From Ostreococcus lucimarinus CCE9901 (lineage: Eukaryota > Chlorophyta > Mamiellophyceae > Mamiellales > Bathycoccaceae), in contig NC_009366.1 in assembly GCF_000092065.1 (NCBI RefSeq), positions 474,964 through 538,963 of the forward strand: DNA of 64,000 bases, written 5' to 3'. The notes beneath the pieces were generated by a model. It was not told where the DNA came from, did no database searches, and worked only from the letters and a program-made list of their open reading frames with translations. Each line of letters opens with the position of its first letter. Position 1 is the stretch's first letter. The translations under genes and the position numbers were made by a program. This document shows positions 34,722-44,502 of the stretch, in pieces.

Positions 34722-37118
34722 ATGGACGGCGCGCGCGCCGGCGGCGGCGGCGGCGGCGGCGCCGAGGTCGTCGAGCGATTGCGACGCGCCGTCGAGGCGA
34801 GCGCGCGCGCGCGTCGACAGGGCGAGGGCGGATCGCGCGCGCTGACGGAATCGAGCGCGGCGCGCCTGCGCGCGGTGCGGAGGAAGATGGCGCGCGCGAC
34901 GGCGGCGCTCGTCGGCGGCGGCTGGGACGCGCGCGCGCGAGACGACGACGGCGAAGAAGAAGAAGAAGAAGAAGAAGAAGCGTCGGATTCGGCGTCGGAT
35001 GCGGCGGCGGACGCGGAGGAGAGGTTTCGCGACGTGCGAGACGCGATCGACGCGCGGTGCGATGCGATCGACGCGGCGGTGATGGAGGCGCGAGGGGACG
35101 GGGACGGCGACGGCGACGGCGACTGGGACGAAGGCGCGGCGACGACGACGGCGACGAAGAGACGAACGACGCGACACGACGCCACGCTCGCGAGACCGCA
35201 GGAATCGTTCGAAGACGCGGTGGATAATCGAAGGGAAAACGTCGCGCACAATGGTTCGCGGAAACCGGTCGGGTACGAGAGTTACGAGGCGTTCGCGACG
35301 TTCGCGAAGCGGCGCGACGAGTATCCGGAATTTATTCTCCGAAGCGGACCGGCGACGCTGCCGACGCCCATGGACGAAGACCACGCGCTCCAAGTCGTGG
35401 AGACGGTGGATGCGTTGGAAGAGCTCGCGGCGCACTTGGAAGAGTGCAAAGAGTTCGCGGTCGATCTCGAGCATCACTCGTATCGGTCGTTTAAGGGATT
35501 TACGTGTTTGATGCAAATAAGCACGCGCGAGAGAGATTTCGTCGTCGACGTCTTGGCGCTTCGCTCGCACGTGCGCGACGCGCTCGGGAAGGCGTTCGCG
35601 GACGCTGATAAGCTCAAAGTGATGCACGGCGCCGATAACGACGTGCAGTGGCTTCAAAAAGATTTCGGAATGTTCGTCTCGTGCTTGTTCGACACCGGTC
35701 AAGCCGCTCGCGTGCTCGAGTTGCCGAGCAAAGGTTTGGCGTACCTGCTGCACCACTACTGCGGTATCAAGGCAAACAAGCGGTTTCAGCTCGCTGATTG
35801 GCGTCTGCGTCCGCTGACGAAAGAGATGGTGGAGTACGCGCGCGGAGACACCCATCACTTGTTGTACGTGCACGACAGGTTGAAGGAGGCGCTTCGCGCG
35901 CGCTCGGAAGATTCAATCGCCGAGACGCTCGCGCGCAGTCGCGACGTGTGCTTTAAACGATACGTCCCGCCCTCGTTTGACGACGGCGCGTATTACGAAG
36001 ATTTGCTCAAGACGGATAACTTGAAGGAGCTGAGCGAGCCGCAGTTGGCCGTGTACGCGGCGTTGTTCGACTGGCGCGATCGCGCGGCGCGAGACGCGGA
36101 CGAAAGTTTGGGGTACGTCTTGCCCCGCGCGCTCATGCTTCGCTTGGCGCTCACGGTGCCGTCTACAACGCGCGCACTTTTGGCGGAATGTCGCGGCGAA
36201 GCACCGCTCGTGGCGAAACATGCCGCGCAAGTGGCGGATTTGATTTCTCGCGCGCACGCCGTCGGCGCGCCGAGTTTCAAGCCAAACGGCGCGGAGGCGC
36301 CGGAGGGCGCCGTCCCTGAAGTCGTCGTCGCCGCGCGACCCGCTGTCGAACGCGACGCGCTCACGAACGAGCTCACGTCGACCGCGGCGGCGCTCCCAGC
36401 GCAAGAGCGCGTCTTGGCACCCGTATCCGCGGCGGCGACGACGACGAAGCGCAAGCGCGGATCGATGGCGTCGCTCATGGGAGGCGCGAAGTCATCCCAC
36501 GCGAGCGCGTCGACGATGATTCCGATGGCGCAAATATTCGACGTGTGGGGCAACGATGCGGAACCCGCAGTCGCGCCGCCGGTGAACGACTCGACGATCG
36601 CCGTGGATGCGGCGACGACGAACGCCGCGTCCAAGGCGTCTGAACGCGTCGTCGAACGTCGCGCGGCTCGAGAGGAAATCGAGCTTCCGGGAGGCGTTCG
36701 CGTTCCGGCACCCTTGCGTAAGGTGGACAAACACTTGCCATTTGTCATACCCACCAACGAGATGTCGCGCGCGGATGAAGCCGCGAGCGCGCGCGCCGAA
36801 CTTGCAGCGCGGCGCGCCGAGACGATGCGCGGTTACGAAAGCACCGATAGCGACGACGATGAAGACGAAATCACAGAGGAGATGAAGAGAGATGCGCAAG
36901 ATTTTGATTTGGACGCATCACGTAAAACGTTCGCGTCGCTCGCGAAGGAAAAGTTTGGCATGACCGGCACAGATTTGCTCTTTAAACCGATCGAAGTCGA
37001 AAAGAAGCGGGGCTTCAATCAGCGCTTCAAGGCGGCGTACGACGAACCGTTCAAAGCGGGACCGAAGAGTAAATCGTTCCCTCGTTCGGGCAATCGAAAC
37101 ACAACGTTTCAAAATTAG
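34722..37118 (+). CDS. RRP6: RRP6-type nuclear exosome 3'-5' exonuclease
   Basis: RRP6/EXOSC10 trims and degrades RNA with the nuclear exosome. A DEDDY exonuclease domain is evident: FAVDLEHHSYRSFKGFTCLM (D and E), VMHGADNDVQWLQKDFGMFV (D), and EYARGDTHHLLYVHDRL (Y and D). An HRDC domain follows (AVYAALFDWRDRAARDADES...YVLPRALMLRLA). The C-terminal ~250 residues are disordered, with a conserved-looking end (FDLDASRKTFASLAKEKFGM, KRGFNQRFKAAYDEPFK). The N-terminal ~170 residues are Gly/Ala/Asp/Glu-rich with a poly-Glu run. Length 798. Divergent from VPS33 with 184 bases between start codons. Confidence 0.94.
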   Translation: MDGARAGGGGGGGAEVVERLRRAVEASARARRQGEGGSRALTESSAARLRAVRRKMARATAALVGGGWDARARDDDGEEEEEEEEEASDSASDAAADAEERFRDVRDAIDARCDAIDAAVMEARGDGDGDGDGDWDEGAATTTATKRRTTRHDATLARPQESFEDAVDNRRENVAHNGSRKPVGYESYEAFATFAKRRDEYPEFILRSGPATLPTPMDEDHALQVVETVDALEELAAHLEECKEFAVDLEHHSYRSFKGFTCLMQISTRERDFVVDVLALRSHVRDALGKAFADADKLKVMHGADNDVQWLQKDFGMFVSCLFDTGQAARVLELPSKGLAYLLHHYCGIKANKRFQLADWRLRPLTKEMVEYARGDTHHLLYVHDRLKEALRARSEDSIAETLARSRDVCFKRYVPPSFDDGAYYEDLLKTDNLKELSEPQLAVYAALFDWRDRAARDADESLGYVLPRALMLRLALTVPSTTRALLAECRGEAPLVAKHAAQVADLISRAHAVGAPSFKPNGAEAPEGAVPEVVVAARPAVERDALTNELTSTAAALPAQERVLAPVSAAATTTKRKRGSMASLMGGAKSSHASASTMIPMAQIFDVWGNDAEPAVAPPVNDSTIAVDAATTNAASKASERVVERRAAREEIELPGGVRVPAPLRKVDKHLPFVIPTNEMSRADEAASARAELAARRAETMRGYESTDSDDDEDEITEEMKRDAQDFDLDASRKTFASLAKEKFGMTGTDLLFKPIEVEKKRGFNQRFKAAYDEPFKAGPKSKSFPRSGNRNTTFQN

Positions 37119-37183
37119 CGCGCGCTTGGGCGACGGCGGCTGTATTCTTTTAGAATTTGTATATTTTACACTTTGAGATGGCA

Positions 37184-40100
37184 TCAGTACAACTGCACGG
37201 AGTCGCGCGTATTCGACGAGCTAAACGCTTGAAGCTTGGCCACGGACGAAGGTGGTTCTACGTCCTTGTCCTGCACGTCGTGCACGAGGAACTCACGAAT
37301 AATATCCTGAATTTTATCGCTCACGATATCCACGGCGGCACTCGCCAGCACGCGCTTGTGCCATGTGGAATTCGTCCGCAAATCCTCCTCGTAAAACGCC
37401 AAGCACTCGGCGCCGATGGAGTCCCACAATCCTCGAAGAACACCCACCATGGCGCGTCGCTGCGGCAGCTTCTTGTCCAGTGAAACCTTGATACCATCGA
37501 TGTACGCGAGCACCGGAGCGACGACGGGTTCGACCTCTTGCTTCGGCTTCGCCTTGCACAGCTTCTCCCGCAACGACGGGCCGCAGCTGTACACGCCGTG
37601 TACCGCGCGTCGCAAGTAGCCGTTGTAGTGCGCGCGCAACTCGCCGAGCGTTTCCGTCAAGCCGTGCCCGAGCTCATCTGCACCGGCACTACCGCCGTTC
37701 ACCGCCCAAGTCATCAAACGCTGCCCGACTTTTTCTTCGTCGGCTCTACGAATCTCCATCGACTTGAGCGCGTTGAGCGCCGCGGCGAGCGCCGGAGGAA
37801 TGCCATTGTGCGCGGCGTCTCCTCGACTCAGACGTTTCGACACTTGCTGCGACACTTGCTGCGTTCGTTTAGCGACAGACGCCACACCGTCCTTCATGCT
37901 CCCGAACTTGTTCATCCAGTTGCCCTTGGCGCGCAAAGTCGGCTTCGACGACTTTCCGTCGCCGTCTTCCTTGTTCGCGATGCCGACGTGCAAGTGTTCG
38001 ACCGACTCGGCGATTTGCTTGATGAGCAAGCGCTCGGCGCTGACGAGAACCCTTTCAAGTGCGAGCGCTTGATCGGGCCAACGCGTGACTATGCGCTCGA
38101 AACCGTGCAAAGCATCGTTCATGGCGATGTAAGCCTCCTCGATGGCTGGGCCGACGATGCCCTTCGTGGTGAGCACCGCGACGCATCGCACCTCGAGACG
38201 CCTCTGTGCCGCCGTGATCCAGCCATCGATGTGCGGCTGGAAGATTTTACGCGTGTCGAGCTTGGGTGCACCCATTCTTTGACCATCCTTTTCCTCTATA
38301 GACGCCGAAGCTTGAAGATTGCACGATCTCTCGATGCAGTCCAACACATCCGTCGACGGCGGTCCGGAGGGAGGGCACGCGTCCAACGCGTCCTTGAACG
38401 TCGCCGCAACTTCCGTGCAATACATATCCGCCGAAAGAGCGGGCAAGGAGAATCCACCTGGAAACTCGGAAGCGCTCTGAATCACTCTGTCCGTCTCCAA
38501 CTCGTTCTTGAGCGCCACGCACAATTCTCCGATGGCGACGTACAGCTGCGTGACGAGATCCTTGTTGTTCACCGCCAATTTTCGCTTTTCGTTCACGAGA
38601 ACCGCCTTATTCTTCTTGAAGCATGCTCGCGCGGCGCTGGTGATGTTTTCTGTGAGGATCTCGAGCGCTCCACTCGAGCTCGGATCGCGCTGAAGCGCCT
38701 TGAACAACTCCAAGGAGACGTCGAGCGCGGGCGCGGGGACGATGGGCGGTATGCTTTCGGTGATGCCTCTAAACTCGCTCTCGTCCAATGACTTGTAGTT
38801 TGCGAGACACACGCACACGAGAGTCATGACGGCGGAGCGAATGCCGTTGAGCATCTGCCCTTCCGTAGAACCGAGCGAACCATCGGCTTGACGCCGCAAC
38901 GCCAACTTCAAGTGATCTCTAATCAGCGATAAACAATCCGCCGTCGGCGTGGCCACGGCTAACAAGTGCTGGATGTATCGCAACGATGTGTACGTTTCCG
39001 ACACACCGTGCCCTTTCGCGAGTTCGTCGAGCAAAGTTTGCCATTGACCGTGAATTGTCAATCGACGTCGCGTGAAACCGAGCGCGCGCAGCGCGGCGCC
39101 GAGGGCGAAATCGTACGCCGCCTGAGGCGTGAGCACGTGACTCGCCTCGGCCCAACCCTGCATCGAGCGGTCAGGCGCCGTGCCTGCGCCCGGCGGTGCC
39201 GACATCAGACCCGCACCGACCGCAGCTTCGAACACGGCGCTTAAACTCACCGTCCCTTTCTCGTACTTGTGCGTGTACGCGGCGGCTTGTTCCGTCGCCG
39301 GCATCTCCACCTCGAGCTCCAACGGCAGTTCGACGACTCCAGCTTCGGCTCTCTTGCAGAGCTGATCCAACGCGATTTGCGCCGTGGCGACTTTTGAGCC
39401 ATCAGATTTGAGCGGCACTTCGATGATAAACTCTTTGTCCCCTGGTCCCAGAGCCAAGCGCACCGCAGGTTGCTTGACGGCGATTTCCGCGCACACCTCG
39501 GCGCTGCCCGGGCCACCCTCCGTGCGAACAATCATGTGCTGACCACGCGCTTCAGTCGGGCGTTGCCAACCGTGCTCGCGCGGATCCCAACCTTTGGTGA
39601 ACTTTTTCAAACCACGATCGATGATTTCAACGTCCATGACGGCGATGGTGATGGCGGCCCAGCGCACGCCGCCCGCGCCCGGGCCGACGCCTCGCGTCGA
39701 TTCCGCTCGGCGCATCTTCTCCGGCGTCACGCGAGTTTTCGGTTCAGGCGACCTTCCCTCGTCCGAGTGCACGCCAACTAGAACATTGTCCAAACCGAAC
39801 GCCCGACGAAGCTCAGCGCAGCGTTCATTGAGGAAAAACAAACACGTATCCATGTCGAATCGTCGCTGCGCCGTGAACGATCCGAGCGAGCCTTCGAGAC
39901 AGCTTTGCACGCACGCTTCGTACGCGAGAAGCCGCGCGCGCTCTTCACCGCGCCACATGCCGAGATAACACTCGCCTTTCGGGGGAAGCTCGGGTCCGGG
40001 GCACACGTACGCTCGACCTTCATCGGTATCCGCTCGCAGCGGTCCGTTTGTTGCCGATAAAATCGCCGTCGGCGAACCAAACGCGACGTTCGCCGCCGTC

Positions 40101-40843
40101 AACTGTCGCACCGGTGAACGCGCTTCTTTCGACCGTTTCGTCGCGGTAACCACGCGCGGATTCACGCTTTCGTATCGACTCGGACTCATCGGCACCTCTT
40201 CCTGCGCGCGTTTCTTCCTCGCAGTCGTCATCGAGTCGCGCGGCCCCGAAGACACCTGGCGACTTTTGCGCTCCACGGCGACGACCAGAGGCGCGCCCCA
40301 CGGATCGATCGAGGCTGTGGCGAACGACTCATTCGAACTGTTCACCGCGCTTGATTCACCCTCACGCATGCCCTTCTCGTTTGTCCTCGCCTTTAACGGC
40401 TTATTCGTCGCGCGCGCGTTGATTTTCTCCACCTCCTCGTGCACGACGACCTTCCCCGGCGGCGTCGTCGCCGCGCTCGCGGATTTTTTCGCCATCGCCG
40501 TCAACGACGCGTTCTCTGCCTCGGCTTTGAATTTCACGTTCCCTCGCGTCGTCCGTCGCGTCGTCGTTAACGTCATCGCTTCTTCCTCTCCCTCACTGCA
40601 CGTTCCCGCCGCGTCTTCCTCCGACGCGCTCGCGTCGTTTCGCCGCGTTCGCGCGTTCGCGCGCTTCGTCGTCCCCAATTTCCGTCTCCGTCGCGTCGTG
40701 AGCGGTGAGTCCCGCATCCCGTCGCCATCGTCGTCACCATCGCCTAACGCCCGTCCGCGCGTCGTCTGCACCGCCTCCGTCGTCATTCGCATCGACGCCC
40801 ACGGGTCATCTCTCGCCGCGCCGTTTCGTTGAAACGTCTCCAT
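37184..40843 (-). CDS. PATROL1/Munc13-like (DUF810) protein
   Basis: PATROL1 is a plant Munc13-homology protein that helps deliver the H+-ATPase AHA1 to the plasma membrane; Munc13 proteins prime SNARE-driven fusion. The C-terminal block shows the family's spacing: RRAMVGVLRGLWDSIGAECL then FYEEDLRTNSTWHK, ASAAVDIVSDKIQDIIREFL and HDVQDKDVEPPSSVAKLQAF, comparable to plant FLRDG/EKDLEPPRSI endings. The preceding helical region (~residues 590-1130) is consistent with an MHD-containing CATCHR-like rod. The N-terminal ~380 residues are charged, disordered and contain several basic clusters. The Met at 40843 gives 1,219 residues; the ORF continues to 41680 as low complexity over the divergent carrier gene. 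Assignment rests mainly on the last ~110 residues. Confidence 0.7.
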   Translation of the reverse strand: METFQRNGAARDDPWASMRMTTEAVQTTRGRALGDGDDDGDGMRDSPLTTRRRRKLGTTKRANARTRRNDASASEEDAAGTCSEGEEEAMTLTTTRRTTRGNVKFKAEAENASLTAMAKKSASAATTPPGKVVVHEEVEKINARATNKPLKARTNEKGMREGESSAVNSSNESFATASIDPWGAPLVVAVERKSRQVSSGPRDSMTTARKKRAQEEVPMSPSRYESVNPRVVTATKRSKEARSPVRQLTAANVAFGSPTAILSATNGPLRADTDEGRAYVCPGPELPPKGECYLGMWRGEERARLLAYEACVQSCLEGSLGSFTAQRRFDMDTCLFFLNERCAELRRAFGLDNVLVGVHSDEGRSPEPKTRVTPEKMRRAESTRGVGPGAGGVRWAAITIAVMDVEIIDRGLKKFTKGWDPREHGWQRPTEARGQHMIVRTEGGPGSAEVCAEIAVKQPAVRLALGPGDKEFIIEVPLKSDGSKVATAQIALDQLCKRAEAGVVELPLELEVEMPATEQAAAYTHKYEKGTVSLSAVFEAAVGAGLMSAPPGAGTAPDRSMQGWAEASHVLTPQAAYDFALGAALRALGFTRRRLTIHGQWQTLLDELAKGHGVSETYTSLRYIQHLLAVATPTADCLSLIRDHLKLALRRQADGSLGSTEGQMLNGIRSAVMTLVCVCLANYKSLDESEFRGITESIPPIVPAPALDVSLELFKALQRDPSSSGALEILTENITSAARACFKKNKAVLVNEKRKLAVNNKDLVTQLYVAIGELCVALKNELETDRVIQSASEFPGGFSLPALSADMYCTEVAATFKDALDACPPSGPPSTDVLDCIERSCNLQASASIEEKDGQRMGAPKLDTRKIFQPHIDGWITAAQRRLEVRCVAVLTTKGIVGPAIEEAYIAMNDALHGFERIVTRWPDQALALERVLVSAERLLIKQIAESVEHLHVGIANKEDGDGKSSKPTLRAKGNWMNKFGSMKDGVASVAKRTQQVSQQVSKRLSRGDAAHNGIPPALAAALNALKSMEIRRADEEKVGQRLMTWAVNGGSAGADELGHGLTETLGELRAHYNGYLRRAVHGVYSCGPSLREKLCKAKPKQEVEPVVAPVLAYIDGIKVSLDKKLPQRRAMVGVLRGLWDSIGAECLAFYEEDLRTNSTWHKRVLASAAVDIVSDKIQDIIREFLVHDVQDKDVEPPSSVAKLQAFSSSNTRDSVQLY

Positions 40844-41138
40844 TCGTTCGTTCGTCGTTCGTTCGTTCGCGCGTTCGGCGTTCGTCGTTCGTTCGCGCGA
40901 CGACGCGTCGTCGACGCGCGTCGACGACGGTCGACGACGGACTCCCTCGGTCGGCTCGAGCGCCGCGATCGGTGCGTTCGAGTGTGCGGCGCGCGCGTCG
41001 GTCGCGCATCGCGGCATCTGCGCATTTCGACGGTTTTGTTCCCCTCGCGCGCGCGTCCGTCGGCGCGCGCCGTCGACGTCGTCGGTCGGTCGCCGCGTCC
41101 GCGCGCGATGGGGCGTCGCGACGCCAGCGCGGCGCGCG
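40844..41138. other. divergent promoter region, PATROL1-like / ACT-carrier
   Basis: A 295-base gap with no supported gene. It contains a GTTCGTTC-type tetranucleotide run (40845-40890) and a GCGCGATGGGGCGTCG duplication at 41104-41119 and 41134-41149 that carries both candidate ATGs (41109 and 41139) of the carrier gene, in different frames. Confidence 0.4.
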
Positions 41139-43181
41139 ATGGGGCGTCGAGACGGTGCGGCGTCGACGTCCGCGTCGACGTCCGCGCCGTCGTCCGCGTC
41201 GACGCGCGCGTCGACGCGCGCGACGGCGTCGCGCGTCGCGAACGCGAATCGCCGCCGCCGAGGGTTGGCGCGCGGCGACGACGCGACGGATGGCGCGCGG
41301 TGCGACGCGCGCGGAAGCGCGAAGGGCGCGGTGACGCCGATGCGCGCGCGCGTGACGCGGGCGATCGCGATGATCGGCGAAAGACTCGGAACGACGACGA
41401 CGACGACGACGACGAAGGCGGAGACGACGCGGACGACGCCGCGGCGGGTGGTGTACGACGACGACGGAAACGTGTTGAGCGATTTCGTCGGGCAGACGAC
41501 GTGTGCGATCGAATCAGACGGTGAGAGTGGGATGACGCGCGTGAAGCTGACGACGTACGATCGCGTGGGATTGATGGCGGATTTAGGAAACGCGTTCAAC
41601 TCGATGGCGCTGAGCATTCGGAGCGCGCACTTGACTTCGACGAACGAGGGGCTGGTGGAGTGTACGTTCGTCGCGTCCACGTTTGCGCTTCGAGCGATGG
41701 CGGCGAATGATTACGAAGAGTTGAAAACGCGCTTGGTGACGAGCGCGTTGCGTCGAGGCAAGTCGCCGAAGTGGATCGAACGTCAGGCGCGCCTGAAGCA
41801 ACTCTTCAAGCGCATCGACACCTTGGACAGCGGATACATTTCGCAGCGCGAGGTGGACACGTACGCGAAATCTTTGAAGATGCCGGCATCGTTCGTGCAC
41901 GACTTTGTGGCCGAAGGGGATTCGAACGGGAACGGGTGGATGAACTTTGAAGAGTTTGCCGCGTACGCGCGCTCCAAAGATATCGCTTTGCGCGACGCGT
42001 TTGACTCGTTGGAACCGGACGATAAGGGCGTCATCACGGGAAAACAACTCAAGAGCGGCTTGCGTGATTTAGAGTTGCGCTCGGGGCGATATAACACGCG
42101 TAAAAAACTGCGACAGAAAAATTTAGACGCCGTGCTGCAGTCCGTGTCGGATAACGCTTTGCTCAACGCGGATGATTTCCGCGATTTGCTCGTCTTCATG
42201 CCCGTGGACGCGTTTAGAACGGTGCAGCCGTACTACATGAAGGTTGGTTTAGATATTGGACCTCGCCGTCTCGCGATTCCAGACAAACGTAAAGACGGTT
42301 CACCGTGGGGGCACTTTGTCGCCGGCGGCGTCGCCGGCATCGTCGCCAAGACGATGTCGTCGCCGCTCAACGTCGTCGCGATTCGCACCACCGTGGGTGG
42401 CGACGGCACCGTCGGATTATCGCGAATGTTTCAAAAGATCATGCGCGAGGAAGGAACCAAGGGATTCTTCAAGGGCAATTTAGCGAATTCGGTCTCGAGC
42501 GCGCCTGGCAAGGCGTTTGACTTTTTCGCGTACTCGACGTACAAGAATATGCTCACTCGAGGCGAGCCGCGCGAGCCGACGAATGTTGAACGGCTCTTGG
42601 CGGGCTCGCTCGCTGGTATGACGTCGGACACACTGCTATACCCACTCGAAGTCATCTCCACGAGACTGTCGATCAACACAAAGGCGTACGCGAATTCGCT
42701 CGCCGCCGCCGCCGCGGTGGTTCGTCAGACTGGATTGCGAGGGTTGTACTCTGGCTGGGGGTGTGCGATGCTCGGAACGATTCCTTACACCGGTTTGAGT
42801 TTCGGCACGTACGACATTCTTTCATCAGCGTACAAAAGGGCGACGAAGCAAGAATCCGCGGGCGCCTTACCGACGCTGCTGTGCGGAGTGACTTCGGGGT
42901 TCATCGCGTCCACGGCGTCCTATCCGATTTATCGCGTCACGGTGAGAATGCAAACTGGCCTCGCGCCGAGCTCGTCCATCGCCAATTGCTTGAAGCTCAC
43001 GCTGAAGGAAGGAGGTGCCAAGGCGTTGTTCCGCGGTTGGGTACCGAGCTCGTTGAAAATCGTGCCTCAGGCGGGATTCTCTTTCCTGACGTACGAGCTC
43101 GTGCGCACGCTTTTGAAGGAGAAGGAAGAAAAAGATCGCGCCGCCGCGAGCGCCGCGAAGCAGTCGCCGGGGAAAAGTTGA
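41139..43181 (+). CDS. ACT-domain / EF-hand / mitochondrial carrier fusion
   Basis: Three modules in one uninterrupted 680-residue frame. (1) An ACT-like domain (~residues 133-185): RVKLTTYDRVGLMADLGNAF, then LSIRSAHLTSTNEGLVECTF. (2) EF-hands (~215-355), one canonical: DSNGNGWMNFEE at 261-272, with a degenerate one before (DTLDSGYISQRE) and after. (3) Three mitochondrial-carrier repeats (~390-665) with SPLNVVAIRT, YPLEVISTRL and YPIYRVTVRM as the signature positions, plus GFFKGNLANSVSSAPGKAFD. Carrier plus EF-hands resembles Ca2+-regulated ATP-Mg/Pi or aspartate/glutamate carriers of the inner membrane. The ACT domain, usually an amino-acid sensor, suggests regulation by a small metabolite. 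The ~110-residue leader is Arg/Ser/Thr-rich with poly-Thr, possibly a mitochondrial presequence. Confidence 0.88.
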   Translation: MGRRDGAASTSASTSAPSSASTRASTRATASRVANANRRRRGLARGDDATDGARCDARGSAKGAVTPMRARVTRAIAMIGERLGTTTTTTTTKAETTRTTPRRVVYDDDGNVLSDFVGQTTCAIESDGESGMTRVKLTTYDRVGLMADLGNAFNSMALSIRSAHLTSTNEGLVECTFVASTFALRAMAANDYEELKTRLVTSALRRGKSPKWIERQARLKQLFKRIDTLDSGYISQREVDTYAKSLKMPASFVHDFVAEGDSNGNGWMNFEEFAAYARSKDIALRDAFDSLEPDDKGVITGKQLKSGLRDLELRSGRYNTRKKLRQKNLDAVLQSVSDNALLNADDFRDLLVFMPVDAFRTVQPYYMKVGLDIGPRRLAIPDKRKDGSPWGHFVAGGVAGIVAKTMSSPLNVVAIRTTVGGDGTVGLSRMFQKIMREEGTKGFFKGNLANSVSSAPGKAFDFFAYSTYKNMLTRGEPREPTNVERLLAGSLAGMTSDTLLYPLEVISTRLSINTKAYANSLAAAAAVVRQTGLRGLYSGWGCAMLGTIPYTGLSFGTYDILSSAYKRATKQESAGALPTLLCGVTSGFIASTASYPIYRVTVRMQTGLAPSSSIANCLKLTLKEGGAKALFRGWVPSSLKIVPQAGFSFLTYELVRTLLKEKEEKDRAAASAAKQSPGKS

Positions 43182-43245
43182 GCTCGGACAAGAGGAGGTG
43201 TTGTAATTGCATGGTACTATTAATGAGTAGAGCCCTACACGGCGC

Positions 43246-44337
43246 TTACATTTTCTTCGACCCGCACACGGTGCGGTGACGCGGATCCGTTTGTTCTTGA
43301 TGCACGTTTTCGAAACCGGCGTTTGTCAACATTTGCTGCACGTCGATGGTGTAATATTCGTTCGAGTGCGGCTCCGTAGACTTCATGAGCGTGAACAACG
43401 CCGGTGGAAGCTTTTGAATTACCGGACTCTGCGGGTTGTTATCCGTCATCACAAACGTACCGCCCGGTTTCAACACGCGATGCGCCTCCTTCATGAGCGC
43501 CGCCGTCGCGTTCTCGGGACACTCGTGAATCACAAAGGCGAGCGAAACGATGTCAAATGTCGCATCGGAGTACTTGGTGTCTTCGCCTTTACCGTGAACC
43601 CACGTGCGTCGCTCGCTTCCTTCCACGCCTTGATCACTCACGCTCGCCACGGCGAGCATGTACGGCGACAAATCGAGTCCCACGATTTCGGCTTGCGGAA
43701 ACGCCTCGCTCAAGTAGCGCGTCGACATCCCCACCGAACACCCAACGTCGAGAATTTTCTTCGGCTCGACGTCAGTGGCCTCGTTATACTTTTCTCGATG
43801 CGCGCGCACGGTGTCGGTGTACGAGTCTCTCAACCTTTGCTGCGCCGTCTCCGCCGTGATTCTATCCTTGGGCCAAACGCGGAGCGCCATGGAATACGTC
43901 GCGCTTCTCGCCTCCGTAGCGGCGAGCCAGCATAAATTCCCTTCGCTGTACGCGTGAAACGGTTTCAAGTAATACTCCGGGTATTCGATCGAATCGTCCT
44001 TGATCGCCTCGAACGCTTCGTACACCCTCGAGTCGCCCTCCAGGCGCTTCGCCTCGTCGCGCCACTGAATGCCATTCTTCTCCGCCGTCTGAATCAGCGT
44101 CCTTCGTGCCATCGGTTTCATGATGTTTTCGTACAGCAACTCGTTGGAGATCGCGGCGTCGACGAGCTTGGACAGCGCGTCGTCACCGGCCCAATCCGGT
44201 TTCGCCTTCTCGCTCGTCGCGCGCGCGACGGCGCGATGACGCGAACGATATCCACTTCTCGTCGACCTCGTGCGGGACGACGACGACGCGCTCGAGGGTG
44301 ACGCGCGGGCGCTCGCGCGCGATGCGACTGACAACAT
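43246..44337 (-). CDS. plastid-type class I SAM methyltransferase
   Basis: A methyltransferase-11-type Rossmann domain: motif I KILDVGCSVGMSTRYLSEAF, motif II EIVGLDLSPYML with the ribose-binding acid, FDIVSLAFVIHECP (motif IV) and RVLKPGGTFVMTDNNP (motif V). The first ~40 residues, rich in Ser, Ala and Arg with few acids, look like a plastid transit peptide, and residues 50-150 form a helical domain (ISNELLYENIMKPMARRTLI) found in a family of plant and algal plastid methyltransferases. The substrate is unknown; ubiquinone/menaquinone or lipid-type acceptors are possible. Length 363, of usual size. The CapA-like gene lies 165 bases upstream on the same strand. Confidence 0.85.
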   Translation of the reverse strand: MLSVASRASARASPSSASSSSRTRSTRSGYRSRHRAVARATSEKAKPDWAGDDALSKLVDAAISNELLYENIMKPMARRTLIQTAEKNGIQWRDEAKRLEGDSRVYEAFEAIKDDSIEYPEYYLKPFHAYSEGNLCWLAATEARSATYSMALRVWPKDRITAETAQQRLRDSYTDTVRAHREKYNEATDVEPKKILDVGCSVGMSTRYLSEAFPQAEIVGLDLSPYMLAVASVSDQGVEGSERRTWVHGKGEDTKYSDATFDIVSLAFVIHECPENATAALMKEAHRVLKPGGTFVMTDNNPQSPVIQKLPPALFTLMKSTEPHSNEYYTIDVQQMLTNAGFENVHQEQTDPRHRTVCGSKKM

Positions 44338-44502
44338 ACTCGCGAGAGCGACGGTGGCGGTGCGAACGTCCGCGGCGCGCGTCGTCGAGTGGCGGCGTAG
44401 GTTTTGTCCAACGCGCGATGGCGCGCCTCTACGTTGAAGTTTAAGCGGTACAATGTTCCGATGTTTACACTAAAACTCAAGCTCTAAGTAAATTTAGATG
44501 CC

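Noticed and set aside
34041-35873. 610-residue minus-strand ORF overlapping VPS33 and RRP6
   Set aside because: Low-complexity Arg/Ala shadow; both real genes are confirmed by catalytic or family motifs.
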